Origin: CAYNNQ01 sp051748085 | GTDB lineage: Bacteria > Desulfobacterota > Desulfovibrionia > Desulfovibrionales > Desulfonatronovibrionaceae | Direction: 5' to 3' | DNA: 59,240 bases | Assembly (NCBI GenBank): GCA_051748085.1 | Contig: JBNJHA010000009.1 | Location: 1 to 59,240 of the forward strand | Shown: positions 16,883 through 23,939 of the stretch, piece by piece | How the letters are laid out: every line of letters begins with the position of its first letter | Numbering within the stretch: the first letter of the stretch is position 1 | Notes under the pieces: generated by a model | Told to the model about the DNA's origin: nothing | Database searches by the model: none | What the model saw: only the letters and a program-made list of their open reading frames with translations | Program-made: the position numbers and the translations under genes

Positions 16883-17407
16883 TTATTGAATTTTTATTTT
16901 TTTAAACACAGCCATTCGCGGATCGACATGCTCGCGTGTACATGAACAAGTCTTTTCATTCAGATTCCGGCCGCATACCGGACACAATCCTTCGCATTCC
17001 TCAGAACACAGGACCTTGGTCGGCAGGTACAGATTGAACTGTTCCCACATCAGATGGGCAATGTTTAATTCAAAATGCCCGCTGATTTCCCGGAGCAAAG
17101 ATTCAGAGGGCGTTTCCGAAACAGCCGGTATTTCCTCGAAGACCCTGAAATCCCGATCGACACAAAGTTCGGCGGGTTGCAGGCAACGTTCACAGGGCAT
17201 GCTAAGCACACCATGCAGGTGCCCGGAAAGCAGATAACCATCCGACTGAGGCAAAACCTGCAGTGCGAGCGTAAAATTTTCTTTAATTTCGCATTCCATG
17301 CCGTATTTTTGCAGCATTTTTGCCCAGTCGGCATGAGTATTAAACGAAAATTCCCGACCCTGGGCCGGGATGTCCGACAGTACTAACCATTTTAACAAAT
17401 TGATCAC
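16883..17407 (-). CDS. DUF177 (YceD) protein, putative large-ribosomal-RNA accumulation factor
   Basis: DUF177/YceD proteins are encoded next to rpmF and are linked to 23S rRNA accumulation. This one (174 residues from the GTG at 17407) has the family cysteines: PCERCLQPAE in the middle and CSEECEGLCPVCGRNLNEKTC near the C-terminus, probably metal-binding. The start is uncertain. The GTG at 17407 would leave a leader of only about 8 bases after the predicted promoter, whereas a TTG at 17398 has GAGGTG at ideal distance. First gene of the rpmF-plsX-fab operon. Confidence 0.9.
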   Translation of the reverse strand: MINLLKWLVLSDIPAQGREFSFNTHADWAKMLQKYGMECEIKENFTLALQVLPQSDGYLLSGHLHGVLSMPCERCLQPAELCVDRDFRVFEEIPAVSETPSESLLREISGHFELNIAHLMWEQFNLYLPTKVLCSEECEGLCPVCGRNLNEKTCSCTREHVDPRMAVFKKIKIQ

Positions 17408-17421
17408 CTCGAACTCAACTT

Positions 17422-17449
17422 TCTATATGCGACCTGTTTGGGTTGTCAA
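17422..17449 (-). promoter_or_regulatory. Predicted promoter of the DUF177-rpmF-plsX-fab operon
   Basis: On the minus strand TTGACA (17444-17449, perfect consensus) is followed by a 16-base spacer and TATAGA (17422-17427). It lies just upstream of the DUF177 start. Confidence 0.6.
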
Positions 17450-17514
17450 GTTTTACCCTTGCTTTTTTCAATAAACAGGTCTATAAACGCTAATTCTTTG
17501 CCGCGGAAAGTTTT

Positions 17515-17542
17515 TTGCGGCATGCTTTCAATCAGATATAGT
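17515..17542 (+). promoter_or_regulatory. Possible promoter of rpmB
   Basis: TTGCGG (17515-17520), a 16-base spacer and TATAGT (17537-17542) lie 24 bases upstream of the rpmB start. The -10 box is good, the -35 weak. Confidence 0.4.
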
Positions 17543-17565
17543 AATTTTTTTTATAGGAGGTTGTC

Positions 17566-17766
17566 ATGAGCAAGGAATGTGATATCTGCGGCAAAAGGCC
17601 GCAGGTGGGCAATAATGTAAGCCATGCCCACAATAAAAATAAGCGGCGGTTCATGCCGAATTTACAGAGCGTGCGTGCTCAGCTTCAAGACGGGCAGGTG
17701 AAGAAGATCTCTGTCTGCACCCGCTGCCTGCGGTCCGGAGCGGTTCAGAAGCCGGTAGTAAAATAG
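17566..17766 (+). CDS. rpmB: 50S ribosomal protein L28
   Basis: A 66-residue basic protein starting MSKECDICGKRPQVGNNVSH, followed by NKRRFMPNLQSVR and a second cysteine pair region ending VCTRCLRSGAVQKPV. This is the cysteine-containing form of L28. GGAGG lies five bases before the ATG. It is divergent from the DUF177 operon and is followed by a strong terminator. Confidence 0.97.
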   Translation: MSKECDICGKRPQVGNNVSHAHNKNKRRFMPNLQSVRAQLQDGQVKKISVCTRCLRSGAVQKPVVK

Positions 17767-17845
17767 GTTGTTTTCCGGGGGGAGAATCAACATTGGTCCG
17801 GATTGTATTGGAGCGTATCTGAATTAAAGGTTTTTAGAATCCGGT

Positions 17846-17877
17846 AAAAAAAACCCGCCTTTCGGCGGGTTTTTTTT
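17846..17877. terminator. Bidirectional rho-independent terminator
   Basis: A-tract plus CCCGCC, loop TTTC, then GGCGGG and eight T bases. It can end rpmB on the plus strand and the convergent gene at 17879-18277 on the minus strand. Confidence 0.92.
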
Positions 17878-17878
17878 A

Positions 17879-18277
17879 TCAGCGCATAAACGGCTGCATC
17901 TTTTGCTGCAATTCCCCATATTCCTCAAGCAAATCTTCTGTTTTCGGATTTTGCTTGACCATGGCCGCCTGGATGTCTTCCTGAAGTTTTTGTCCCCGTT
18001 TCTGAAGCTCTTCCTGACTTTTCTGGAAGTCTTCCATTTCTTTTTTGAGCTCCGGATCGGAATCTATGGCTTTTTCCTGAATTTCGCGCAGATCTTCCCC
18101 GATCTGTTGCATACGTTCCATGTCCTGCATCAATTCGGCTTTTTGATCTTCAGCGGCCTGGGCGGCTTTTTGCTGCTGATTCGCTTCGTTTTGTTCGGCA
18201 AGAGCCGTGGTTCCCAAGGCAAAACAAAAAATAATCGCCAGGCTGGTCAGTATGGCTAACTTTTTTTTGATCATCAT
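17879..18277 (-). CDS. Exported coiled-coil protein of unknown function
   Basis: The protein has 132 residues. A Sec signal peptide (MMIKKKLAILTSLAIIFCFA, cleavage likely after TTALA) is followed by an almost entirely helical, charged stretch rich in Gln, Glu and Lys with heptad-like spacing (about residues 30-125). It is expected in the periplasm, either free or bound to a partner. AGGAGG precedes the ATG at 18277. No catalytic motif or cysteine in the mature part. It might act as a periplasmic chaperone-like or spacer protein, but sequence alone does not say. Confidence 0.82.
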   Translation of the reverse strand: MMIKKKLAILTSLAIIFCFALGTTALAEQNEANQQQKAAQAAEDQKAELMQDMERMQQIGEDLREIQEKAIDSDPELKKEMEDFQKSQEELQKRGQKLQEDIQAAMVKQNPKTEDLLEEYGELQQKMQPFMR

Positions 18278-18646
18278 GTAAATCCTCCTGAAAATTTGAT
18301 TGATTTAGCGCCAAAAAAGGCTACTAGCATGTACCGGTGGAGTGTTGTCAAATCTTTTTTTTCGAAGTTATGTCGGGAATTTTTTTGTTTCCGGGTATCT
18401 GTTCAGCAAATTTTTTGCGCGGGGTGAATAGCCGTGTTTTCGTTTCCGGTTGAAATGTCGTTTGTTCAAACAAAATTATGGGTCCGAGACTTGTAAACAG
18501 TAATAAATTTATGTACGGCTTTTATCCGGAAATGATTTTTCCAAACCATAATCGGTTCAGAGGGCTTATTTTTATGTATGCACATATTTTTTATAGACAA
18601 ATAAAGTTTTTTCAGATTAATCTCTCATTAAAACAGGAGGAACTGC
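18278..18646. other. Gap between the coiled-coil gene and the TPR gene
   Basis: The 369 bases hold divergent upstream regions and one compact copy of the dispersed repeat (18395-18436). A short palindrome TTTGTTCAAACAAA lies near 18461. No gene is supported. Confidence 0.55.
18395..18436 (+). repeat. Dispersed repeat, compact copy with both ends
   Basis: It starts GTATCTGTTCAGCAAATTT and ends GGGGTGAATAGCCGTG, a degenerate form of the right end TGCTGAATAGTTAC. The middle part of the full element is missing, so the two ends are almost adjacent. Confidence 0.7.
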
Positions 18647-19474
18647 ATGATCGCTTCCAATCCACAGGCCCGGGAAATAAAGGAAAATCTGGGGCGGGCC
18701 AAATCCCTTTTTAACCGTCATGAAGTCCTCCGAGGGATTGTAACCGCACTGGAAGGCATGAAGCTATATTTCAAGGGCGGTTTTTACGGTGCGCAAAGGA
18801 TCGAAATCGAATATTTGTTTGCCGAAATTGTCCAGATGTTTGTTGCTTTTCCGGAAGTAAAAAAATTCCTGCCGGATGATTTCGGATATGAAAAGGGTAA
18901 GGAAAAAGAAATTTATCAGCAACTTATAAAAATAATTCAGGATATTGCTGCAAGTTTTCAGGAGCAGGCCGAAGACGACGATCAAAGTGAGGACGAGGAG
19001 ATAAGGCGCAGAAGACTTTTGGAAAAAATGCAGGCCTGTCTGCAGTCAAATGACAAGATCAAGGCGGCCTCACACATTAAATCCCTGGTGGATACTTATG
19101 GTGCCGAACCTGAAGTATATAACGATATAGCGGAAAATTTATATCAGGCCGGTCAGCTTGATCAGGCCATGAATTTTGCCCAGAAAGCCTTGATAAAGGA
19201 CAAAAAGAGTCAAAGCGCATACAAAATTATAATTAATGTTCTCCGGTATAAAGGGGAATACGCCAAGGCAGAACAGTGTTATATGAAAACCTTGAAGGTT
19301 TTTGGTGAACACGCGAATATTTATTTAAATCTGCACAGGTTGTACAAAGAATGGGGAAAGGAAAAAAAAGCTCTGGCCGCAGCCCGCAAAACACTTGAGC
19401 TGGATTCCGAAAACGAGGAGGCTCGGGAGTATCTTGAGCAGGTCGGTGCCGGGGGCAGCGACAAGTCCGAATAG
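18647..19474 (+). CDS. TPR-repeat protein of unknown role
   Basis: A cytoplasmic protein of 275 residues with GGAGG before the ATG. Residues about 1-115 form a helical N-terminal domain (FNRHEVLRGIVTALEGMKLYFKGG). Residues about 120-265 contain tetratricopeptide-like helical pairs, for example LYQAGQLDQAMNFAQKALI and YRLYKEWGKEKKALAAARK-like segments ending in EYLEQVG. TPRs act as protein-binding scaffolds. It is monocistronic and convergent with gltX; no partner is evident. Confidence 0.8.
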   Translation: MIASNPQAREIKENLGRAKSLFNRHEVLRGIVTALEGMKLYFKGGFYGAQRIEIEYLFAEIVQMFVAFPEVKKFLPDDFGYEKGKEKEIYQQLIKIIQDIAASFQEQAEDDDQSEDEEIRRRRLLEKMQACLQSNDKIKAASHIKSLVDTYGAEPEVYNDIAENLYQAGQLDQAMNFAQKALIKDKKSQSAYKIIINVLRYKGEYAKAEQCYMKTLKVFGEHANIYLNLHRLYKEWGKEKKALAAARKTLELDSENEEAREYLEQVGAGGSDKSE

Positions 19475-19490
19475 GAAGCATAAGAATACC

Positions 19491-19536
19491 GGGCGGTCTG
19501 TGACAAAGGTACGCAAAAAATGCGGTCAATAGTTAC
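19491..19536 (+). repeat. Dispersed repeat, core and right end
   Basis: TACGCAAAAAATGCGG followed by TCAATAGTTAC. It lacks the standard left end; upstream GGTCTGTGACAAAGG may be a decayed form of it. It lies directly after the TPR gene. Confidence 0.6.
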
Positions 19537-19572
19537 TGATTTTTGAACTTTATTCTCCTAATCTTTTTTTCG

Positions 19573-20961
19573 TCAGCTGACCGCATTGCGGATGCGGGCG
19601 ACAGTTTCTTCCTTCCCCATGACCTGCATGGTTTCAAAAAGTCCGGGGCTGAATGTTTTCCCGGTAATCGCCACCCGTAAAGGCTGAGCTACATTCTTGA
19701 ATTTTATCTGCTTCTCTTCCAGAAAATCCTGCACAAACTTTTCCTGATTTTTTTGGTTGAATTCAGTAAGTGAATTCAGACCATCGGCCAATTCCAATAG
19801 ATAATTTTTGTTTTCCGGGGTAAGGAATTTTTCCGTGGCTTTGGGGTCATAGGGTAGTTCTGAACTTTGGTAGACAAAAAATTCGGCCATTTCGGCCATT
19901 TCAAGCATGGTTTTAGCTCGAGGCTGAAGCAGGGGAATGATCTTTTCCAGATAGCCGGAATCTGTTTCGTGCCCCATGTCCAAAAGATGTTCAGCCAATA
20001 TCCCGGCCAAGCGGGGGATGTCACCTTGCTTAATATAGTGGCTGTTCAGCCATTTTAGTTTTTCCAGATCGAAAACGCAGGCTGAGGAGCCGAGGCCTTT
20101 GATATCGAATTTGGAAATAAGCTCTTGCACTGGAAATATTTCCTGATCTCCGTGTCCCCAGCCAAGCTTGACCAGATAGTTGAGCAAAGCCTCGGGAAGA
20201 AAGCCCTGTTTTTTGTATTCCATTACCGAAGTGGCCCCATGCCGCTTGGAAAGCTTTTTCTTGTCCGGCCCAAGGATCATCGGTACATGGGCGAACGCGG
20301 GCAGATCCGCGTCCAGGGCGTGGTATATGGCGACTTGTCTTGGTGTATTGTTGATATGGTCATCGCCGCGCAAGATATGGGTCACGCCCATGGTTATATC
20401 ATCGACGACCACGGCCAGATTGTAAGTGGGAACTCCATCCGCTCGCTGCAGGATAAGGTCGTCCAATTCCGAATTATTGACGGATATCGGGCCTTTGACC
20501 AGGTCATTGAAAACCGTTTGTCCGGCAAGAGGCATTTTTAAGCGGACAACACGATTGTTACCCGAACCGAGATTTTTTTCCCGGCATCGGCCGCTATATT
20601 TGGGCTTGAGGCCTTTTGCCCGGGCTGCTTCACGCATTTGATCCACTTCTTCAGGGGTACATTCGCAATAATATGCCTGCCCCTTATCAAGGAGTATCTG
20701 GACGTATTTCCTGTACAGATCAAAGCGTTCGCTTTGAAAGAAAGGGCCCTGGTCATAATCAAGTCCGAGCCAGTGCATGGCGTCCAGAATGGACTTGGTC
20801 CTTTCCGGTGTGGAACGCTCAAGGTCGGTATCTTCAATGCGCAGGACAAACGTGCCCTTATTTTTTCTGGCCAGAAGCCAGTTGAAGATGGCTGTTCTGG
20901 CTCCGCCGATATGCAGATTGCCGGTTGGGCTGGGTGGAAATCTGGTGATTGTTTTGCTCAT
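19573..20961 (-). CDS. gltX: Glutamyl-tRNA synthetase
   Basis: Class I aminoacyl-tRNA synthetase (462 residues). It shows FPPSPTGNLHIGGARTAIFN near residue 10 (HIGH-type motif), a zinc-region with YYCECTPEEVDQM, and KKLSKRHGATSV near residue 240 (KMSKS-type motif). It charges tRNA-Glu and, depending on the presence of a GatCAB system and GlnRS, may also charge tRNA-Gln; nothing in the window decides this. GAGGA precedes the ATG. Confidence 0.97.
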   Translation of the reverse strand: MSKTITRFPPSPTGNLHIGGARTAIFNWLLARKNKGTFVLRIEDTDLERSTPERTKSILDAMHWLGLDYDQGPFFQSERFDLYRKYVQILLDKGQAYYCECTPEEVDQMREAARAKGLKPKYSGRCREKNLGSGNNRVVRLKMPLAGQTVFNDLVKGPISVNNSELDDLILQRADGVPTYNLAVVVDDITMGVTHILRGDDHINNTPRQVAIYHALDADLPAFAHVPMILGPDKKKLSKRHGATSVMEYKKQGFLPEALLNYLVKLGWGHGDQEIFPVQELISKFDIKGLGSSACVFDLEKLKWLNSHYIKQGDIPRLAGILAEHLLDMGHETDSGYLEKIIPLLQPRAKTMLEMAEMAEFFVYQSSELPYDPKATEKFLTPENKNYLLELADGLNSLTEFNQKNQEKFVQDFLEEKQIKFKNVAQPLRVAITGKTFSPGLFETMQVMGKEETVARIRNAVS

Positions 20962-21020
20962 TTTTTCCTCAAAATAAAGGCGGGCAGGGCCCGCCGATAA
21001 TAATTCTTACTCCTTAGACG

Positions 21021-21057
21021 GTTTCCATCCGGAAACGGCCCTTTTCCAGTTTAACGG
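21021..21057 (-). repeat. 35-base repeat, copy 1
   Basis: The reverse complement reads AAACTGGAAAAGGGCC then GTTTCCGGATGGAAAC. The plus-strand stretch 46017-46050 is nearly identical, and 51076-51091 carries the last 16 bases. It lies upstream of gltX. Confidence 0.65.
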
Positions 21058-21145
21058 TATCAATTTTCCTGATTATTCGACTTGGTATTGAAATGTATCC
21101 GCACGCAGATTCACAATCCCCGAAGATCAGTCTATAGTTGGAATA

Positions 21146-21367
21146 TCAGGCCGGTTCAACGCCTTTAAGTTCGGGTATTTCTTTGAGCAGCAGCCGTTCT
21201 ATACCGTTTTTTAAAGTCATCTGAGACATCGGGCAGCCTTGACATGCTCCCTGCAGTTTTACCTTGACAATATTGTTGTCTGTAATTTCCACCAGTTCAA
21301 CATCGCCGCCGTCCGCCTGGAGGCTCGGGCGTATTTTGTCCAGTACTTTTTCCACTCGCTCTTTCAT
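21146..21367 (-). CDS. Nfu-type (NifU C-terminal) iron-sulfur scaffold protein
   Basis: A 73-residue protein starting MKERVEKVLDKIRPSLQADGGDVELVEI and carrying GACQGCPMSQMTLKNGIERLL, the CxxC motif that holds a transferable Fe-S cluster. The length equals the stand-alone NifU C-terminal domain. I chose the ATG at 21367 with GGGGAG upstream; a much longer in-frame extension would overlap the FTR-like gene and is not credible. Third gene of a small redox operon. Confidence 0.92.
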   Translation of the reverse strand: MKERVEKVLDKIRPSLQADGGDVELVEITDNNIVKVKLQGACQGCPMSQMTLKNGIERLLLKEIPELKGVEPA

Positions 21368-21452
21368 ACGTTGTTCTCCCCATGTTTGCCGACAATAATT
21401 GTGGCCGAAAAAACAAAAAATATACTGCCAGCGCCTTTGTTTGTCAAAAAAG

Positions 21453-21797
21453 TTAAATGCCGAGGGAGGCCAGGATCTTTTCCGGGGGACGCCGTTCAGG
21501 AACATATACATGGGCAATTTCATCCGCGTTCCATTCTTTTGAGACATAAAGTCCGCAGAAACAGCTTCCATATTGTTTGACGTCCGGTTCGCGATAGATG
21601 CAGGGGCAGATTATATCCTTGTCCTGTTCATATTCTCCCGCGGCCAGCCTGCACGGACAGGCCATATAACCGTAGCGTTCCTTGTTTTTGAGCAGACTTT
21701 CCACAAGTTGCATGGTCATCTTCATATCCTTGTTGAAAAAATAACCCTTGGGTTCCTGAATTTTTTTCATCTGTTCCAGAAATTGTTCAGGTTTCAT
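21453..21797 (-). CDS. Ferredoxin-thioredoxin-reductase-like catalytic subunit
   Basis: A 114-residue protein with the cysteine pattern of the FTR catalytic (beta) chain: MACPCRLAAG, then IICPCIYREPDV and SCFCGLYVS. In FTR these cysteines bind a 4Fe-4S cluster and form the redox disulfide that reduces a thioredoxin-like partner with electrons from ferredoxin. No variable (alpha) chain is present in the window. The ATG at 21797 overlaps the stop of the glutaredoxin-like gene as ATGA, so the two proteins probably work together. An in-frame ATG at 21806 is less likely. Confidence 0.9.
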   Translation of the reverse strand: MKPEQFLEQMKKIQEPKGYFFNKDMKMTMQLVESLLKNKERYGYMACPCRLAAGEYEQDKDIICPCIYREPDVKQYGSCFCGLYVSKEWNADEIAHVYVPERRPPEKILASLGI

Positions 21798-22045
21798 GTT
21801 CCGCAAGCCTCCAGAATTTCATTTTCCTTATAGCCAACAACCACTTTGTCGTCATTGCCAACAAGGGTAGGAAAAGACAGGTCCGGATTGTACTTTTTGA
21901 TTTCCCGGATTGTATGTTCCCGCTCTTCACCTTGAAGCAGATCGACATGGACGCAGTCATAATCAATATTGTTTTTATCCAGAAATTCCTTGGTATTTTT
22001 GCAATGTACGCATGTACTCAATGCGTAAAGACGTGGCTTGGCCAT
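21794..22045 (-). CDS. Glutaredoxin-like protein
   Basis: An 83-residue thioredoxin-fold protein: MAKPRLYALSTCVHCKNTKEFL carries the CxxC redox centre (CVHC) and LSFPTLVGNDDKVVVGYKENEI the cis-proline and substrate loop. It resembles the small glutaredoxins/NrdH-type proteins of anaerobes rather than thioredoxin. It is co-translated (ATGA) with an FTR-like reductase, its likely electron donor in place of glutathione or NADPH-thioredoxin reductase; that link is inferred from context. Confidence 0.9.
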   Translation of the reverse strand: MAKPRLYALSTCVHCKNTKEFLDKNNIDYDCVHVDLLQGEEREHTIREIKKYNPDLSFPTLVGNDDKVVVGYKENEILEACGT

Positions 22046-22103
22046 TTTGCCTCCTTGGATTGTTTCCGCCCGGAACCGGCTGCGTTTATTATCAAGTTTA
22101 AAA

Positions 22104-22144
22104 GTATTTGTTCAGCAAACTTTTTTCGTGCGCTTAATAGTTAC
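22104..22144 (+). repeat. Dispersed repeat, compact copy with both ends
   Basis: It starts GTATTTGTTCAGCAAAC and ends GCGCTTAATAGTTAC; both terminal repeats are recognisable. It lies between the TIM-barrel gene and the glutaredoxin-like gene. Confidence 0.75.
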
Positions 22145-22168
22145 GTTTTAATACGGATTAGATGCACT

Positions 22169-22954
22169 TTAATTGTGGCTGAAATAAGCGCGTATCCAAT
22201 CAAGATATGATTTTAGACTTTCCACAGCGGACGATTCATCATCCGGGAGTTCATCCGGGCTGACCTCCAGGGTTATCAGCCCGGTGTAACGTCTGAAAGA
22301 GAGATACGAAAGAAAGGAATCCATGTCCAGTTCTCCGGTTCCCGGCCACAAATGTTCCTGAATGCCCCTGGAGTCGGAGAAGTGTATGTTTAGCAGCAAA
22401 TCTTCAGGGGTTCTTTTCAGGCAATCCAGAATATCCATTCTGCTCACGCCCAAATGGCATATATCCATGGTCAGTCCGGTATGCCGCCGGGTACACATTT
22501 TAAGGTGCGCGGCCCAGGCATCTCCTTCCATTCCGGTTGATTCCAAAGCCAAAGGAAGGTTTTCCAGAGAAACCGGCACCGAGGAGTCCAAATCCCTCTG
22601 CAGGTTTTTGCTTTTAGTAAACCACCAGAAATGCGGTATTTGTTTTATATTTAAAGCCGGTGGATGCAGGGTGATATTGACGGCTTCATCGAGTTCTTCT
22701 CCTAAACGGACTGTCTTTTCCCATGCTTTCAAATGCCCGCCCCATTTGGACCAGGAACGGAACGGGGCGTGCAGGCTTTTAATGGGCATGCCGCCGCATT
22801 CCCGGCGAAGGAAATTCTCATCCAGCAGCCGGGGATCGTTGAGTATCAGTTCCAGACCGTCAAAATTGCCTTTTCGGGCAACCCGGGAGCAGTATTTTAA
22901 CCCGGATGTGAAAAGACTGCCCGTGGAGAGCAGGAAACTGGGTTGGTCTGTCAT
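22169..22954 (-). CDS. Sugar-phosphate isomerase/epimerase-like TIM-barrel protein
   Basis: The protein has 261 residues from the ATG at 22954 (GGAA upstream); an in-frame TTG at 22969 would add five. It looks like the xylose-isomerase-like TIM barrel family: FDGLELILNDPRLLDE, SLHAPFRSW, NITLHPPAL, VSLENLPLA, GLTMDICHLGVSRMD and NIHFSDSRGIQEHLWPGTGELD are the strand ends that normally carry metal ligands (His, Glu, Asp, His). The substrate is unknown. It is monocistronic between two repeats. Confidence 0.82.
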   Translation of the reverse strand: MTDQPSFLLSTGSLFTSGLKYCSRVARKGNFDGLELILNDPRLLDENFLRRECGGMPIKSLHAPFRSWSKWGGHLKAWEKTVRLGEELDEAVNITLHPPALNIKQIPHFWWFTKSKNLQRDLDSSVPVSLENLPLALESTGMEGDAWAAHLKMCTRRHTGLTMDICHLGVSRMDILDCLKRTPEDLLLNIHFSDSRGIQEHLWPGTGELDMDSFLSYLSFRRYTGLITLEVSPDELPDDESSAVESLKSYLDWIRAYFSHN

Positions 22955-23019
22955 GGGGTGTTCCGTCAAGGTTTACAGCTTAATTTGGATATTTTACTGA
23001 TTTTTCCAGGGTTGAAGAA

Positions 23020-23700
23020 TTATGAACTCTGCTTGAACTGAACATTGTCCCGGACCCAGTAAAGCATTTCATATTTGTCCTGCAAATGCTCGCGCAATTT
23101 GTTTTCTTCGGCTTTCTGCATGTCGTGTATGCGGATGAATACCTGGCGGAATCCGGGAACAGGATTGTCGTAGGCGGATTGAATACTGATTATCCGGGCT
23201 TTGTGTGCCCGAAGTTCTTCAAGAATCTGCTTCAGGCTGCCGGCCTCGTTGGGGAGTTTAAATCCTATCTGCACTCCGCCCAGATACACACCGGAAATTT
23301 GGATCAAAACCTTAAAAATATCAGTATCCGTGACTATGCCCACTACCTGTTGATCGTCATCGACTACCGGCATGCCCTCGATTTTTTTTTCCAGCATCTC
23401 CACCGCGGCTTTTTCCACCGTGGCTTCGACATTTATTGTGTGTGGATTGCGGGTCATAATGTCTTTGATTTTTATTTCCGAAAGCAGGTAGTACAATTCA
23501 TGTACGTCCAGGGTGGTGGCCTTGGACGGAGAGGCGTCTTTTACATCCCGATCGGAAACAATCCCCATAAGTCTGCCCTGATCGTCTACAACTGGCACTC
23601 GATGTATATCCTTGTCCTTGAGTATCTTGGAAACCTTCATCATCGACGTCTCCGGGGTGACGGTGATGACTTCTCGGGTCATCCAGTTTTTTAATAGCAT
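23020..23700 (-). CDS. CBS-pair protein with C-terminal ACT domain (AcuB-like)
   Basis: A 226-residue protein. Two CBS domains occupy about residues 1-60 (MLLKNWMTREVITVTPETSM, HRVPVVDDQGRLMGIVSDRD) and 75-140 (KDIMTRNPHTINVEATVEKA, GMPVVDDDQQVVGIVTDTD). An ACT-like domain follows (about 145-215, GFKLPNEAGSLKQILEELRAH). Such proteins sense adenine nucleotides or amino acids, and AcuB homologues lie near acetate-use genes. Here it is just downstream of an acetate-type symporter, separated by a terminator. GGAGG precedes the ATG. Confidence 0.9.
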   Translation of the reverse strand: MLLKNWMTREVITVTPETSMMKVSKILKDKDIHRVPVVDDQGRLMGIVSDRDVKDASPSKATTLDVHELYYLLSEIKIKDIMTRNPHTINVEATVEKAAVEMLEKKIEGMPVVDDDQQVVGIVTDTDIFKVLIQISGVYLGGVQIGFKLPNEAGSLKQILEELRAHKARIISIQSAYDNPVPGFRQVFIRIHDMQKAEENKLREHLQDKYEMLYWVRDNVQFKQSS

Positions 23701-23876
23701 TGGTTCCTCCTTTGGCCTGAATAATGTTGACTCGTTATGCTTTTAGACTTGTCGAACAGAAAAACGGATTATGTAATTCAACAATAAACGTAATCGGGCG
23801 ACAAGGCAACCGTAATCCATTTCACGCACGCGGGAGGTATAGACGGTTCTTCGACAAAAGATATGGATTTTTGAGC

Positions 23877-23903
23877 GTATCTGTTCGGTAAATTTACGCA
23901 AAA
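23877..23903 (+). repeat. Dispersed repeat, left end and part of the core
   Basis: GTATCTGTTCGGTAAATTT followed by ACGCAAA. The right part is absent; the A-tract merges into the symporter terminator. Confidence 0.6.
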
Positions 23904-23930
23904 AAAGGCCCCGCCATTTGGCGGGGCCTT
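23900..23930 (-). terminator. Rho-independent terminator of the symporter operon
   Basis: The arms AAGGCCCCGCC and GGCGGGGCCTT are perfect over 11 base pairs with a four-base loop, followed on the minus strand by a run of T. It lies ten bases after the symporter stop. Confidence 0.93.
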
Positions 23931-23939
23931 GAAGGATGA

